DNA from: Mycobacterium sp. IS-1742
GTDB taxonomy: Bacteria > Actinomycetota > Actinomycetes > Mycobacteriales > Mycobacteriaceae
Direction of reading: 5' to 3'
DNA: 64,000 nucleotides
Assembly: GCF_001500125.1 (NCBI RefSeq)
Contig: NZ_LQIV01000034.1
Span: 124,001-188,000, forward strand
Positions within the stretch are counted from its first letter, which is position 1; each line of letters starts with the position of its first letter. The notes beneath the pieces are model-generated. The model saw only the letters and a list, made by a program, of their open reading frames with translations. It did not search any database and was not told the origin of the DNA. Positions 1 through 7,461 of this stretch are shown here, piece after piece. Made by a program: the position numbers and the translations under genes.

Positions 1-192
1 CCAGCTGTAGAGATCGCTGTCGGACTCGGCGCTGATGTAGCGGCGGGTGAGCAGGTTCTGCAGCGCCCAGCACGCCCGGTCGGGCAGTTCGGAGACGTCG
101 CCGTCGAACCGCGGCCTGTGCTGGTGCGGGGGCCGGGCGTTCTGGTCGACCTGGGGGAGTTGTGAGAAGTCGATGTCCGGCTCGGTGGTCAC
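1..192 (-). CDS. jetB: JetB / DUF4194 (Wadjet KITE subunit), 5' part only
   Basis: Only the first 64 codons lie in the window; the gene runs off the left edge. Translation from a GTG gives a protein starting (M)TTEPDIDF and containing LPDRACWALQNLLTRRYIS, an early helical segment expected of DUF4194 proteins. The GTG overlaps the stop of the upstream jetA gene in a GTGA tetranucleotide, so the two are translationally coupled. In Wadjet systems JetA is followed by JetB (KITE), JetC (SMC ATPase) and JetD (TOPRIM nuclease); the last two would lie to the left. Identity rests mainly on position after a DUF3375 gene, since the visible part is short. Confidence 0.7.
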   Translation of the reverse strand, partial: MTTEPDIDFSQLPQVDQNARPPHQHRPRFDGDVSELPDRACWALQNLLTRRYISAESDSDLYSW

Positions 193-1631
193 TGCGAAAC
201 TCCGGCGAGGGTGGTGATCGGTTCGGTGAACATCAATGCGGGGACGGCTATTTCGCGGTCACGGCCGTCGAGGGACCGGAACCGCACGGTGGTCGACGCC
301 GGCGGGCCGTCGAAGGGCTGCTTCAACGCCCACGACCACAGGACGATCACGTGGCCGAGGTACGCGTTGTCCAGCATCGCCACCGCGTCGGGCAGGGACA
401 CGGGCAGCGCCTCGTTCAGCATGTCCGACATCGCGGGCGCGTCGACCTGCGTGGTGAGCGCGGCGAAGCTGGCCAGATCCACCTCGCCCCCAGCGGGTTT
501 GGCGGGTTTGGGTGCGGACAGGTCGCCGATCTTGAAGGTCAGCGCGCCGACGGAGCTGATTGCGTGGCGGGCCAGCGGCACGTCGATGCCGAGCCGCGAG
601 TCGGCCAACGACGTCTTGAGCAGGGCCCGCGCGGCGCCGATCGCCTCGTTGAGCTGACGGGCCACCCCGCGGCTCTGCTCGAGCGTCCCGAACGCGGTGA
701 ACCGCTTGACCCGCTGTGCGCAGCGCTGCTGGATGCGTTCGACCTCGTCGATCTGGTGGCCCACCAGTTCGAAGAACCCGGCCATCACCTTGCGCAGCGC
801 CGGATCCAGGGCGGGCAACGCCTCGGCGACCGCCGCGACGTCGGCCTCGAACTCCGCGCGCTGGTCGGGGTCGTTGATCATCCGCAGGAACGCGCGGTGG
901 CTGTCGCGGCCCTGCGAATCCCACGCGGCCTGGTAGTCGGCGTACATCTGGCGCTGCCGGTCGCGGTACTCGGCATTGCTGTCGATCGGCTCGTCCAGCG
1001 CCGCGGTCGCCTGTTCGATCATCGACCCGTACTGGCCGATGTCGGTGATGAGCCGTTCCATCTGCAGCGCGATCGCGCGGGCCTCGTCGTAGGCGTCGGT
1101 GACATCGGGCTCGGGGCGCCGGCCGGTGTCGAGCTCGTCGAGCTCGGCCTGCAGCGCGGCGATCTCGGCTTCGATGCTCTTGCGGATGCGCGCGGGGTCG
1201 TTGCCGACGCGGATCGCGACCTGCTTGAGGCGCGAGGCGATGCCGTTGATCGACCCGCCGGTGGCGATGGTGTCCTGGCGGCGCATTCCGCGCAGGAAGT
1301 CCAGCGCGCGGCGGGCGTCCTGGGTGAGGTAGCAGATGTTCTGGTCGCTGCGTTCGTCGACGATGCGGTGCAGCCAGCCCTGGCTGGCCCACGACTTGAT
1401 CAGCGCCAGGCCGGACTGGCCATCGGGGTCGAGGTCGTGCAGGTCACGCTCCAGGCGCACCACCAGTTCGGTCTCGGGGACGACACCGTCGCTGAGATGG
1501 CGCTCCATGAGCGTCGCGTAGAGCCCGAGGTTGTGGGTGGCCAGCAACCGAATCGCCCGGGATCCGTGCAGGTCGCGGTTGAATTCGAGCAGCTCAGCCG
1601 CCGACAGCCCCCTGTTGTCGTCCACCTGCAT
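189..1631 (-). CDS. jetA: JetA / DUF3375 protein, kleisin of a Wadjet (EptABCD-type) anti-plasmid complex
   Basis: This 480-residue protein has the DUF3375 pattern: an N-terminal winged-helix-like part (GLSAAELLEFNRDLHGSRAI, then an acidic RLERDLHDLD stretch), a long helical middle (about 150-350) and a C-terminal part ending in the jetB overlap. In the family JetA is the MukF-like kleisin that bridges the SMC heads of JetC; with JetB and the nuclease JetD it detects and cuts small circular DNA. In M. smegmatis the equivalent EptABCD system restricts some plasmids. The ATG start is preceded by a GGGGACAG ribosome site. Nothing in the sequence suggests decay. It is the first gene of its operon. 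Confidence 0.85.
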   Translation of the reverse strand: MQVDDNRGLSAAELLEFNRDLHGSRAIRLLATHNLGLYATLMERHLSDGVVPETELVVRLERDLHDLDPDGQSGLALIKSWASQGWLHRIVDERSDQNICYLTQDARRALDFLRGMRRQDTIATGGSINGIASRLKQVAIRVGNDPARIRKSIEAEIAALQAELDELDTGRRPEPDVTDAYDEARAIALQMERLITDIGQYGSMIEQATAALDEPIDSNAEYRDRQRQMYADYQAAWDSQGRDSHRAFLRMINDPDQRAEFEADVAAVAEALPALDPALRKVMAGFFELVGHQIDEVERIQQRCAQRVKRFTAFGTLEQSRGVARQLNEAIGAARALLKTSLADSRLGIDVPLARHAISSVGALTFKIGDLSAPKPAKPAGGEVDLASFAALTTQVDAPAMSDMLNEALPVSLPDAVAMLDNAYLGHVIVLWSWALKQPFDGPPASTTVRFRSLDGRDREIAVPALMFTEPITTLAGVSQ

Positions 1632-1735
1632 TTCTCGATCTGTCCCCGTCCGTCTGCCTCGCCCGTGGCCGGACGACCCAACATAGGCCACGGCGGGGAC
1701 ATCGGCGGTGCGGGGGCTAGAGGTCCACGCGCCCG

Positions 1736-2605
1736 CTACCCCAGATCGGCGAGTTGCGGCACGACCGGCGCGATGCCTTCGATCCACGACGACGGCGATC
1801 CGCCCGGCGGCATGACGATCGCGGTCTGCACGCCGACCTTCGCGTATTCGGCCATGGCGCGCACGAATTCGTCCTTGGTGTCCGGGGTGGGGCCGTCGTG
1901 GGCGAGGATCGTGACGCGGATGTCGTCGACGTCGCCGCCGACGTCGTCGCAGTGCCGCCGCAGCACGTCGAGTTTGTGCGCCACCTCGTCCGGCGAGCCG
2001 AACAGGTTGCACGCGTCGCCGTACTGCGCCACCAGTCGCAGGGTCTTACGTTCACCGCTACCGCCGATCATCACCTTCGGCTTGTTGATCGGCTGCGGAT
2101 TGCACAGCGTCTCGGCCAGCTGGTAGTGCTTGCCCTCGAACGGCCCGTTGTTTGCGGGATCCCACATCTGCGCACAGATCCGCAGCGTCTCCTCCAGACG
2201 CTCGAAGCGCTCGGAGACAGGCGGATACGGCACGCCGAGCCCGTGGTGTTCACGTTCGAACCAGGCGGCGCCGATTCCCAGCCACGCCCGTCCGCCGGAG
2301 AGCACGTCGACCGTCGTCACCGTCTTGGCGAGCAGCCCGGGATGCCGGTATGTCACGCCCGTGACCAGCAGGCCGAGCTCGATGGTGGAGGTGTGGGCGG
2401 CCATGAAGCCGAGCGACGTGTAGCCCTCGAGCATGTTCGCCTCGGCGGGCAGGCCGGTCGGTTCGATCTGAAAGAAGTGGTCCATGAACGACAGCCAGGT
2501 CGCACCGGACGTTTCCGCCGCCTGGCCGACGCGGGCGAGTTCACCGGCGATGGCCGTCGTTCCGCCGTCGATGTCGAAGATGGGTACGTGGTATCCGAGT
2601 TCCAT
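1736..2605 (-). CDS. LLM-class F420-dependent oxidoreductase
   Basis: This 289-residue TIM-barrel flavin/F420 enzyme shows the luciferase-like pattern: SFMDHFFQIEP near residue 40, the LGLLVTGVTYRHPGLLAKTVTTVD strand-helix region (quoted only as its parts LGLLVTGVTYRHP and LLAKTVTTVD), LSGGRAWLGIGAAWFEREH, and a C-terminal VMIGGSGERKTLRLVAQYGD. The GIGAAW and IGGSGE signatures are typical of F420-dependent members common in mycobacteria. The substrate cannot be read from sequence. I chose the ATG that gives MELGYHVPIFD because family members begin just before this first strand and GGAGAC lies upstream. It follows a membrane-protein gene by 59 bases and precedes jetA by 104. Confidence 0.85.
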   Translation of the reverse strand: MELGYHVPIFDIDGGTTAIAGELARVGQAAETSGATWLSFMDHFFQIEPTGLPAEANMLEGYTSLGFMAAHTSTIELGLLVTGVTYRHPGLLAKTVTTVDVLSGGRAWLGIGAAWFEREHHGLGVPYPPVSERFERLEETLRICAQMWDPANNGPFEGKHYQLAETLCNPQPINKPKVMIGGSGERKTLRLVAQYGDACNLFGSPDEVAHKLDVLRRHCDDVGGDVDDIRVTILAHDGPTPDTKDEFVRAMAEYAKVGVQTAIVMPPGGSPSSWIEGIAPVVPQLADLG

Positions 2606-2664
2606 GTCTCCGGACAACCGGTGTGACCGGCGTCCCATTCCCACCTTCGCCGGCGAATGTGAGG

Positions 2665-3642
2665 TCAATCCGCCAGGATCGCGTTCATCCGTCTGGCGAT
2701 GCGGCTGGTCAACTGCTCGTCGATGTCCATGTGCAGCACCACCGGATCCGCCTCGACGATGCCTCCGTTCGCGTAGCGCAACAACTGGGGCATCTCGCCG
2801 ACCCGCTCGACGAACTCGTCGACGAACGTGCGATACGCCTGCAGCGGGATGTCCGCCACCCGTGCGCAGTCGCGCAGCACGTCGGCGTACTCACCGGAGA
2901 CCGAGACGCTGCGACAGCGCTCCGAGATGTCGAGCAACCGGTCGTGGTAATCCATCAGCCGGTTGGCGGTGTGCACGACACCGTCGGCGTCGGCGGTCTG
3001 CTCGTCATGGCCGAACACGTCGGTGAAGGCCGGCGCCCGCATGAAGCTCTCCAGTTGGTCGACGAGGACGACCAACTCGTCGAGCAGCCCGCTGAAGTAG
3101 TGCACCACCCGCGTGCCGGTGTACAGACGCTCTCCCGTGGCGGAGGTGAAACCCAGTGCGCTGTCGCGTAATCGCGCCTGCAGCGGCGCGCGCCGCTGCA
3201 CGAGAACGGACGCGAAAGCCGCCCACTGCCAGCACGGCGGCTTGTCCCGCAGGAGGACGGCCAAATCTTCCTTGGTGTACGCGACGGCGGCCACCGCCGG
3301 AAGATCAGGTGGTGCGCCGCCGGTGTCCTCGAGTCTCGGTGCCGGGGAGATCGCGTCCATCGCCTCGGCGCCGCCGGGGCCGAAGACACCTCTCCTGTCG
3401 CCGCGCAAGGTCCACCGGTGTTGTTGCTCGGCGCGTCGCGCCAGTTCGGCGTCCCGTTCAGCCGCCTCGAGGCGACGCTTCTCGACTCCCCGCACGATCG
3501 CGCGCGCGGCGAAGAACGCGCCCACCAACGCCGCCGCGCCGGCGAACCACAAGAAGTACTCGACGATCAGGCCGAGGACGACCAGCAGCACGAACACCGC
3601 CGCGAAGCCGGCACCGTGGTCGTTCTGACGCCTCGCCCCCAT
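2665..3642 (-). CDS. Membrane protein of unknown function with two N-terminal TM segments
   Basis: This 325-residue protein has two hydrophobic segments at about residues 13-32 and 33-50, followed by a charged helix (RGVEKRRLEAAERDAELARR) and a soluble region of about 270 residues. The soluble part has no motif that I recognise; it has FSGLLDELVVLVDQLESFM and ends in a helical tail. The topology suggests a cytoplasmic domain tethered to the membrane by a hairpin. It starts 33 bases downstream of the end of the epimerase-like gene in the same direction and may be transcribed with it. No function assigned. Confidence 0.7.
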   Translation of the reverse strand: MGARRQNDHGAGFAAVFVLLVVLGLIVEYFLWFAGAAALVGAFFAARAIVRGVEKRRLEAAERDAELARRAEQQHRWTLRGDRRGVFGPGGAEAMDAISPAPRLEDTGGAPPDLPAVAAVAYTKEDLAVLLRDKPPCWQWAAFASVLVQRRAPLQARLRDSALGFTSATGERLYTGTRVVHYFSGLLDELVVLVDQLESFMRAPAFTDVFGHDEQTADADGVVHTANRLMDYHDRLLDISERCRSVSVSGEYADVLRDCARVADIPLQAYRTFVDEFVERVGEMPQLLRYANGGIVEADPVVLHMDIDEQLTSRIARRMNAILAD

Positions 3643-3675
3643 GGCCCGAGGCTAGAAGAGGGCACCGACAACGGG

Positions 3676-4665
3676 CTACAGGCGACCAACTTCGCGCAGT
3701 CCCGCGACGGTGTCGGCGATCGTCTCGGCGACCTCGCGCTGGGTGATGCCGAGGTCGCGCTCCGCGGGGGAGTCGTCGGACGTCGGCATCTGCGTGTAGT
3801 ACTGCATCGCCGCTGAGTTGATCGGCGTCTCGAACGGCAGTTGGTCGCCGATCACGTCGAAGATCCGGCCCACGGTGCGCAGCGCGACGTCGGGGATCGG
3901 GATCGGCGCCAGGTCGCGGGCGGCGGCGTCGCCGATCACCGAGGCCAGTTCACCGACCGGCACCCGCCGGCCGCCCAGCATGTAGCGGCGCGGTCCGCGG
4001 CCCTTCTCCAGCAGCGCCACGTGCAGCGCGGCCAGATCGCGGACGTCGATGACGATCCACCCCGCCCCGCGTCCGGGCACCGAGCGCATCTTGATCGACG
4101 CCTCGACACCTTCGGCGGCCTCGCCGAACTGGTCGCCGGCGGGCGGGCCGAGCACCATGCCCGGGTAGGTGATGTTCACCGGCGCCCCGGCATCCTGCAG
4201 GCCCCGGGCGTACGCCTCGACGACGGCCTTCGACTTCCCGTAGCCGTCGGATCCGCCGGTGACGGGCAGGTCGGCGTTCAGCACGTCGAGGCCCGGACGG
4301 AACAGCGCGGTGAAGCTCGAGACGTGGATGATCGGGTCCAGCTTGGCCTTGGCCGCGCCGCCGAGGACGTACCGAGCGCCCTCGAGATTGGTGCGCAGCA
4401 TCTCGTCGGCCATCGCCGGGTCGGTGGAAACCGTTGCCGCACAGTGGATCACCGCATCGCAACCGTCGAGCGCCGCGGCGGTCGACTCGGGATCGGAGAT
4501 GTCGCCGACGACGTAATCGCCGATGTCGGCACCGATCTTCTGCGCGCTGGTGGTCAGGCGTTCGGGTTTGCGGACCAGGAAGCGGACCTGATGGCCGGCG
4601 TCTTGAACGGCCTTGGCGGTCCAGGCGCCGACGAAACCGGTGCCCCCTGTGACCAGAACTTTCAT
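3676..4665 (-). CDS. Extended SDR, NAD-dependent epimerase/dehydratase family
   Basis: The protein (329 residues) begins MKVLVTGGTGFVG, the Rossmann GxxGxxG of extended short-chain dehydrogenases, followed by an acidic patch and GDISDPES (nucleotide contact). The catalytic tyrosine-lysine pair is in DGYGKSKAVVEAYA, with the upstream VSSFTALF serine strand. The middle NITYPGMVLGPP is typical of the family. The substrate is not readable. The start was chosen at the ATG directly before the first beta strand; longer upstream starts add residues with no family match. It is likely cytosolic and NAD(P)-dependent. Confidence 0.85.
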   Translation of the reverse strand: MKVLVTGGTGFVGAWTAKAVQDAGHQVRFLVRKPERLTTSAQKIGADIGDYVVGDISDPESTAAALDGCDAVIHCAATVSTDPAMADEMLRTNLEGARYVLGGAAKAKLDPIIHVSSFTALFRPGLDVLNADLPVTGGSDGYGKSKAVVEAYARGLQDAGAPVNITYPGMVLGPPAGDQFGEAAEGVEASIKMRSVPGRGAGWIVIDVRDLAALHVALLEKGRGPRRYMLGGRRVPVGELASVIGDAAARDLAPIPIPDVALRTVGRIFDVIGDQLPFETPINSAAMQYYTQMPTSDDSPAERDLGITQREVAETIADTVAGLREVGRL

Positions 4666-4744
4666 CGAACCCCCGGTTGCGGCGTTGCGGAAGGATGGCA
4701 CCGGACAGTACCCCTCGTAGTGTCCGGTGAAACCCTGGGGCGCG

Positions 4745-5323
4745 TCAGCTCTGGTTGACGAGCGGGCTGATGACGTCGCGGGCGAACTGCGCGGCGTTCA
4801 CCTGCGGGTTGCCGTCGGGATAGCTGACCGTCGCGAGCACGTTCGCGCCCGCGTCGACGAAGTTGCCGTCGGCACGGTCCTGATGGGTCGACGAGGTGAC
4901 GAGAATGATGCCCGAGGTGCCCGCCTCCCTGGCGAGCGGCACCGAGAAGCGGGCGTTCTGAACGGTGCTGTTCGCCTTGTCCTCCACGATGATTCGGTGG
5001 GCGGGGAAGCCCAGGATGGTCAGCATGCGCCGCATCGCGGCGGCCTCGGTGATGCCGTTGCGGGGGTTGCCGCCGGTGACGATGATCGGCGACTGTGGAA
5101 AGAACTGGGCGACCGTCAGGCCGGTGATGACGCGGCGGCGCAGGATCGGTCGCATGGTGCCGTCGGGTTCCAGGCCGTAGCCCAGGATGACGATGGCCGG
5201 CTTCGAGAAGTCCTTGACCGCGACGGCAGGTTGCGCATGGGCGACCGGCGGGGAGACGTCGGCGACGACGGCGGCCGCTGCGAGCGCCACGGCTGCCGCG
5301 GCGGTTCTCCAGGATCTCCGCAT
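4745..5323 (-). CDS. YdcF/DUF218-family protein, exported
   Basis: This is a 192-residue protein with a Sec signal (RR at residues 2-3, alanine-rich core, AHA-QP cleavage near residue 30). The mature part shows the DUF218 pattern: VILGYGLEPDG, then VTGGNPRNGITEA, the IIVEDKANSTVQNA helix and VLVTSSTHQDRA-like strand (sequence ILVTSSTHQDRA). Family members (YdcF, SanA, ElyC) act at the envelope, and some are linked to peptidoglycan or vancomycin tolerance; the actual reaction is unknown. GGAGAGG lies just upstream of the ATG. The signal peptide places it outside the membrane. Confidence 0.8.
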   Translation of the reverse strand: MRRSWRTAAAAVALAAAAVVADVSPPVAHAQPAVAVKDFSKPAIVILGYGLEPDGTMRPILRRRVITGLTVAQFFPQSPIIVTGGNPRNGITEAAAMRRMLTILGFPAHRIIVEDKANSTVQNARFSVPLAREAGTSGIILVTSSTHQDRADGNFVDAGANVLATVSYPDGNPQVNAAQFARDVISPLVNQS

Positions 5324-5427
5324 ACGCCTCTCCGACTCCTGCGACCACCGGGGTTGATGGTGCTGACGGTGTGATCGTGATCTCTGTCGCAGGTGTTACG
5401 GACGAGGTTCGGGCTGGGGGGAGTGCC

Positions 5428-6111
5428 TCAGCCGCGCTCGACGACGTTGTCCCCGAAGCTGTCGATCTGGGGGTCGCCGGTCTGGAACGTCACCCGGTTC
5501 TCGAAACCCGACGCGCTGATGCGGTCCGCGCTCTCCACGACCACCTCGTTGCTCACTCCGGACACCGTCACGCTCACGCAGTGCCCGGTGATCGTCACCG
5601 TGTTCGACACCCCGCTCACGCTGATCAGGCTGTCGTTACAGGCAACTCGCTTGTCGCCCTCGACACCCGACACGCTGAACTGCCCGCCCGGTGGCGCCTG
5701 CGCGATCGCCTCGCCGCCACCGGACGGCCCGCCGGGCAGGATCACGATCGGCAACTCCCCGGTGGCCGGCGCCTCCGGCGTCTCGTCGAGCGCCCCGCCA
5801 CCGCCGGCGATCGTCGGCCGGCCCGCCGTGACCGCCCCGTCGCCCGGCCCGGCCTTCGCGAAGTAGATCGCCACGCCCGCGCCGAAGACCAGCAGCAGCA
5901 GCACCACGACCACCAGCACGATCACGCCCGTATGCGAGGTCGTCTTCGAATACGGTTGCGGCGCAGCCTGATACGGCGTGTCGTAGACCGGCTGTGGATA
6001 CGCCCCGGCGACGGTGTAGGGCTGGGTGCCCAGCTCGGACGTCTGTGCCCGGTCGGCCAACGGGCGCTCGAGGTCACGGATGCGGGCCTCGGGGTCGTCC
6101 TGCGGGTTCAT
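5428..6111 (-). CDS. DUF3060-domain membrane-anchored protein
   Basis: This 227-residue protein has a cytoplasmic N-terminus beginning MNPQDDPEARIRDLERPLAD, a proline/tyrosine-rich linker, one TM helix (about residues 63-85, VIVLVVVVLLLLVFGAGVAI), a Gly/Pro linker and a C-terminal beta-rich domain. That domain has repeats of the type SVSGVEGDK, SVSGVSNTVTITG and TVSGVSNEVVVESAD. This is the DUF3060 right-handed beta pattern found in mycobacterial envelope proteins. Function is unknown. The N-terminal motif is what I know from mycobacterial members and decides the ATG start over an upstream one. Confidence 0.8.
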   Translation of the reverse strand: MNPQDDPEARIRDLERPLADRAQTSELGTQPYTVAGAYPQPVYDTPYQAAPQPYSKTTSHTGVIVLVVVVLLLLVFGAGVAIYFAKAGPGDGAVTAGRPTIAGGGGALDETPEAPATGELPIVILPGGPSGGGEAIAQAPPGGQFSVSGVEGDKRVACNDSLISVSGVSNTVTITGHCVSVTVSGVSNEVVVESADRISASGFENRVTFQTGDPQIDSFGDNVVERG

Positions 6112-6153
6112 GCGCAGATGCTCCCACACGCATCGCCCCTGCTCAATGGCTGA

Positions 6154-6291
6154 TCAGCGGGTCTGCGAGCGCACCTGCTGCACCACCGCCGTCGCCCCGA
6201 CGAACACCACGCCGAGCACGGTGATCAGCCCCCACAGGCCCGACTCGAGGAACTCGCCGTCCAGCGCCCGCGACACCGACGACGCGATCAA
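6154..6291 (-). CDS. Possible 45-residue single-pass membrane protein
   Basis: An open frame beginning TTG directly after an in-frame stop (TAA CGC CAG TTG) codes a short amphipathic start (MIASSVSRALDGEFLESG), one hydrophobic helix (LWGLITVLGVVFVGATAVV) and a basic tail QQVRSQTR. The clean topology argues for a real small membrane protein or the 3' remnant of a larger one; the weak TTG start and lack of a clear ribosome site argue against. It faces away from the promoter of the neighbouring plus-strand gene. Confidence 0.35.
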   Translation of the reverse strand: MIASSVSRALDGEFLESGLWGLITVLGVVFVGATAVVQQVRSQTR

Positions 6292-6348
6292 CTGGCGTTA
6301 GTCGTGCCCGCTCCGAGCCCGCATGACAACGTGCGTTGCCGGATCCGG

Positions 6349-6377
6349 TTGTGATTGCGATCACGATCAGTTTAAAT
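6349..6377 (+). promoter_or_regulatory. Promoter with overlapping CRP-like site
   Basis: TTGTGA (6349-6354) and TTAAAT (6372-6377) are separated by 17 bases, a reasonable sigma-A promoter, 31 bases before the ATG of the 72-residue membrane protein. Inside it TGTGA-N6-TCACG at 6350-6365 fits the CRP consensus TGTGA-N6-TCACA except for the last base. Because the site overlaps the -35 box, a Crp-family protein bound here would be expected to repress, or to act as a class-II-like activator. This is inferred from sequence only. Confidence 0.5.
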
Positions 6378-6408
6378 TGTGTCCGCCACCACAACGAAAG
6401 GCCGAACC

Positions 6409-6627
6409 ATGGATGCGGTAAACGACGGTTCGTTGACTCCGGCCCAGCCCGCGGTAACCCGTCGAGCCAAGCCGGCCGACCGCCACACCGTTCAGTCCGT
6501 CCTGTTGACCGCGGTGTTCATCCTCGGGCTCATCGGCGTCATCGGCGCCCTGACCCTCGGACAGTCCACGGCGGCGATCATCATCGCGCTGATCTCCAGC
6601 GCGGTCATCCTCGGCACCGTCTGCTGA
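6409..6627 (+). CDS. Small membrane protein of unknown function (72 residues)
   Basis: The sequence starts MDAVNDGSLTPAQPAVTRRA, then has two hydrophobic stretches, VQSVLLTAVFILGLIGVIGA and STAAIIIALISSAVILGTV, joined by a short LTLGQ turn. This predicts a two-helix hairpin with a short basic cytoplasmic N-terminus. The ATG has AAAGG upstream. The upstream region holds a promoter with a CRP-like site. No family name recognised; small two-TM proteins of this kind are common in mycobacteria. Confidence 0.7.
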   Translation: MDAVNDGSLTPAQPAVTRRAKPADRHTVQSVLLTAVFILGLIGVIGALTLGQSTAAIIIALISSAVILGTVC

Positions 6628-6671
6628 GCGCGCCCGTCCGAAGGCCGCCGGATGCTGCGTAGCATCGGGCG

Positions 6672-7124
6672 ATGGGCACCCGGCACCTCCACATCGACAA
6701 GCATTCGCCGTCGGCGTACAAATCGCTGATCGGCGTCTCGACCGCCGTCACCGCGCTGGCCAAGGAGACCGGCCTGCCGCGCAGCCTCGTCGAACTGGTC
6801 AACGTACGGGTATCCCAACTCAACGGCTGCGCCTCGTGTCTCGAGGTGCACCACCGCCGCGCCGACGACGCCGGCGTGAGCGCCAAACAACTCGCGACGG
6901 TGTCGGTCTGGCGGGACACCGAACTGTTCGACGAGCGCGAACAGGCCGCGCTGCGCCTGGCGGAGATCACCACCACGCTGCCCGACCACGACGCCGCCGA
7001 ACGCGAATACGCCTTGGCCCGCGAGGTTCTCGACGACGACGAACTCTCCGCGGTCATCTGGGTGGCGACGACCATCAACGCGTTCAACCGCGTCTCGATC
7101 CTGAGCGGTCACACCGTTCGATGA
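6672..7124 (+). CDS. AhpD-like carboxymuconolactone decarboxylase-family protein
   Basis: This 150-residue all-helical protein carries the AhpD signature: E41 in SLVELVNVRVSQ, then NGCASCLEVHHR with the CxxC pair C53/C56 and H60. In AhpD this motif gives disulfide reductase/peroxidase activity; in this broad family the physiological partner is often unknown. The second half (TELFDEREQAALRLAEITT and DDELSAVIWVATTINAFNR) matches the rest of the CMD fold. It starts 44 bases after the small membrane-protein gene and may be co-transcribed. No separate AhpC gene is nearby. Confidence 0.85.
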   Translation: MGTRHLHIDKHSPSAYKSLIGVSTAVTALAKETGLPRSLVELVNVRVSQLNGCASCLEVHHRRADDAGVSAKQLATVSVWRDTELFDEREQAALRLAEITTTLPDHDAAEREYALAREVLDDDELSAVIWVATTINAFNRVSILSGHTVR

Positions 7125-7157
7125 TGCGCAAGTCAAGATCGCACTGAGTTTTTCTCT

Positions 7158-7373
7158 GTGCGCCTCGGCAACATGTACCTGGGGATCGCCGAGGGCGCGC
7201 ACCGCGTCTACGCGGTCACCGGTTCCAGTTCCGCCCGCAGTGACGTGGGGCTGGATCTGTTCTGGCGCAACGTCCGAACGCATTCACTGCACGACCCCGT
7301 CGACTACAAGAGGCTCGAGGTCGGCGCGCACTACCTGACCGGCGACGTGCAGCCGATCGCGCTCTACACCTGA
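7158..7373 (+). pseudogene. Remnant of a DszC/SfnB-type acyl-CoA-dehydrogenase-like flavoprotein
   Basis: The frame reads RLGNMYLGIAEGA and then directly HRVYAVTGSSSARSDVGLDL, FWRNVRTHSLHDPVDYKRLE, ending in PIALYT and a stop. The last part matches the C-terminal end of SfnB/DszC-like proteins, and the first piece resembles a mid-protein helix of the same family. About 100 residues that normally separate the two are missing, and everything upstream is gone. It therefore looks like an internally deleted gene remnant. An intact relative with the parallel end YWRDARTHTLHDPVRWK lies on the opposite strand just downstream. Confidence 0.7.
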
Positions 7374-7381
7374 GACACCCA

Positions 7382-7446
7382 CCGCGAGCGTGCGCAGACT
7401 GCTGCACTCCTCGCGGCGTGTCGTGTGCAGACACGCACCCTCGCGG
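7382..7446. repeat. Palindromic intergenic repeat, likely bidirectional terminator
   Basis: Arms CCGCGAGCGTGCG (7382-7394) and CGCACCCTCGCGG (7434-7446) are complementary with one mismatch. Inside is a second hairpin, CGTGT...ACACG (7417-7421 with 7431-7435). It sits between two convergent transcription units, where a bidirectional terminator is expected. I recall closely similar elements as recurrent in intergenic DNA of fast-growing mycobacteria; this needs a genome search. Confidence 0.55.
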
Positions 7447-7461
7447 GGGGTGGTAGGGACC

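Noticed and set aside
162..2126. Plus-strand frame antisense to jetA and the LLM gene
   Set aside because: Shadow composition, spans two real genes.
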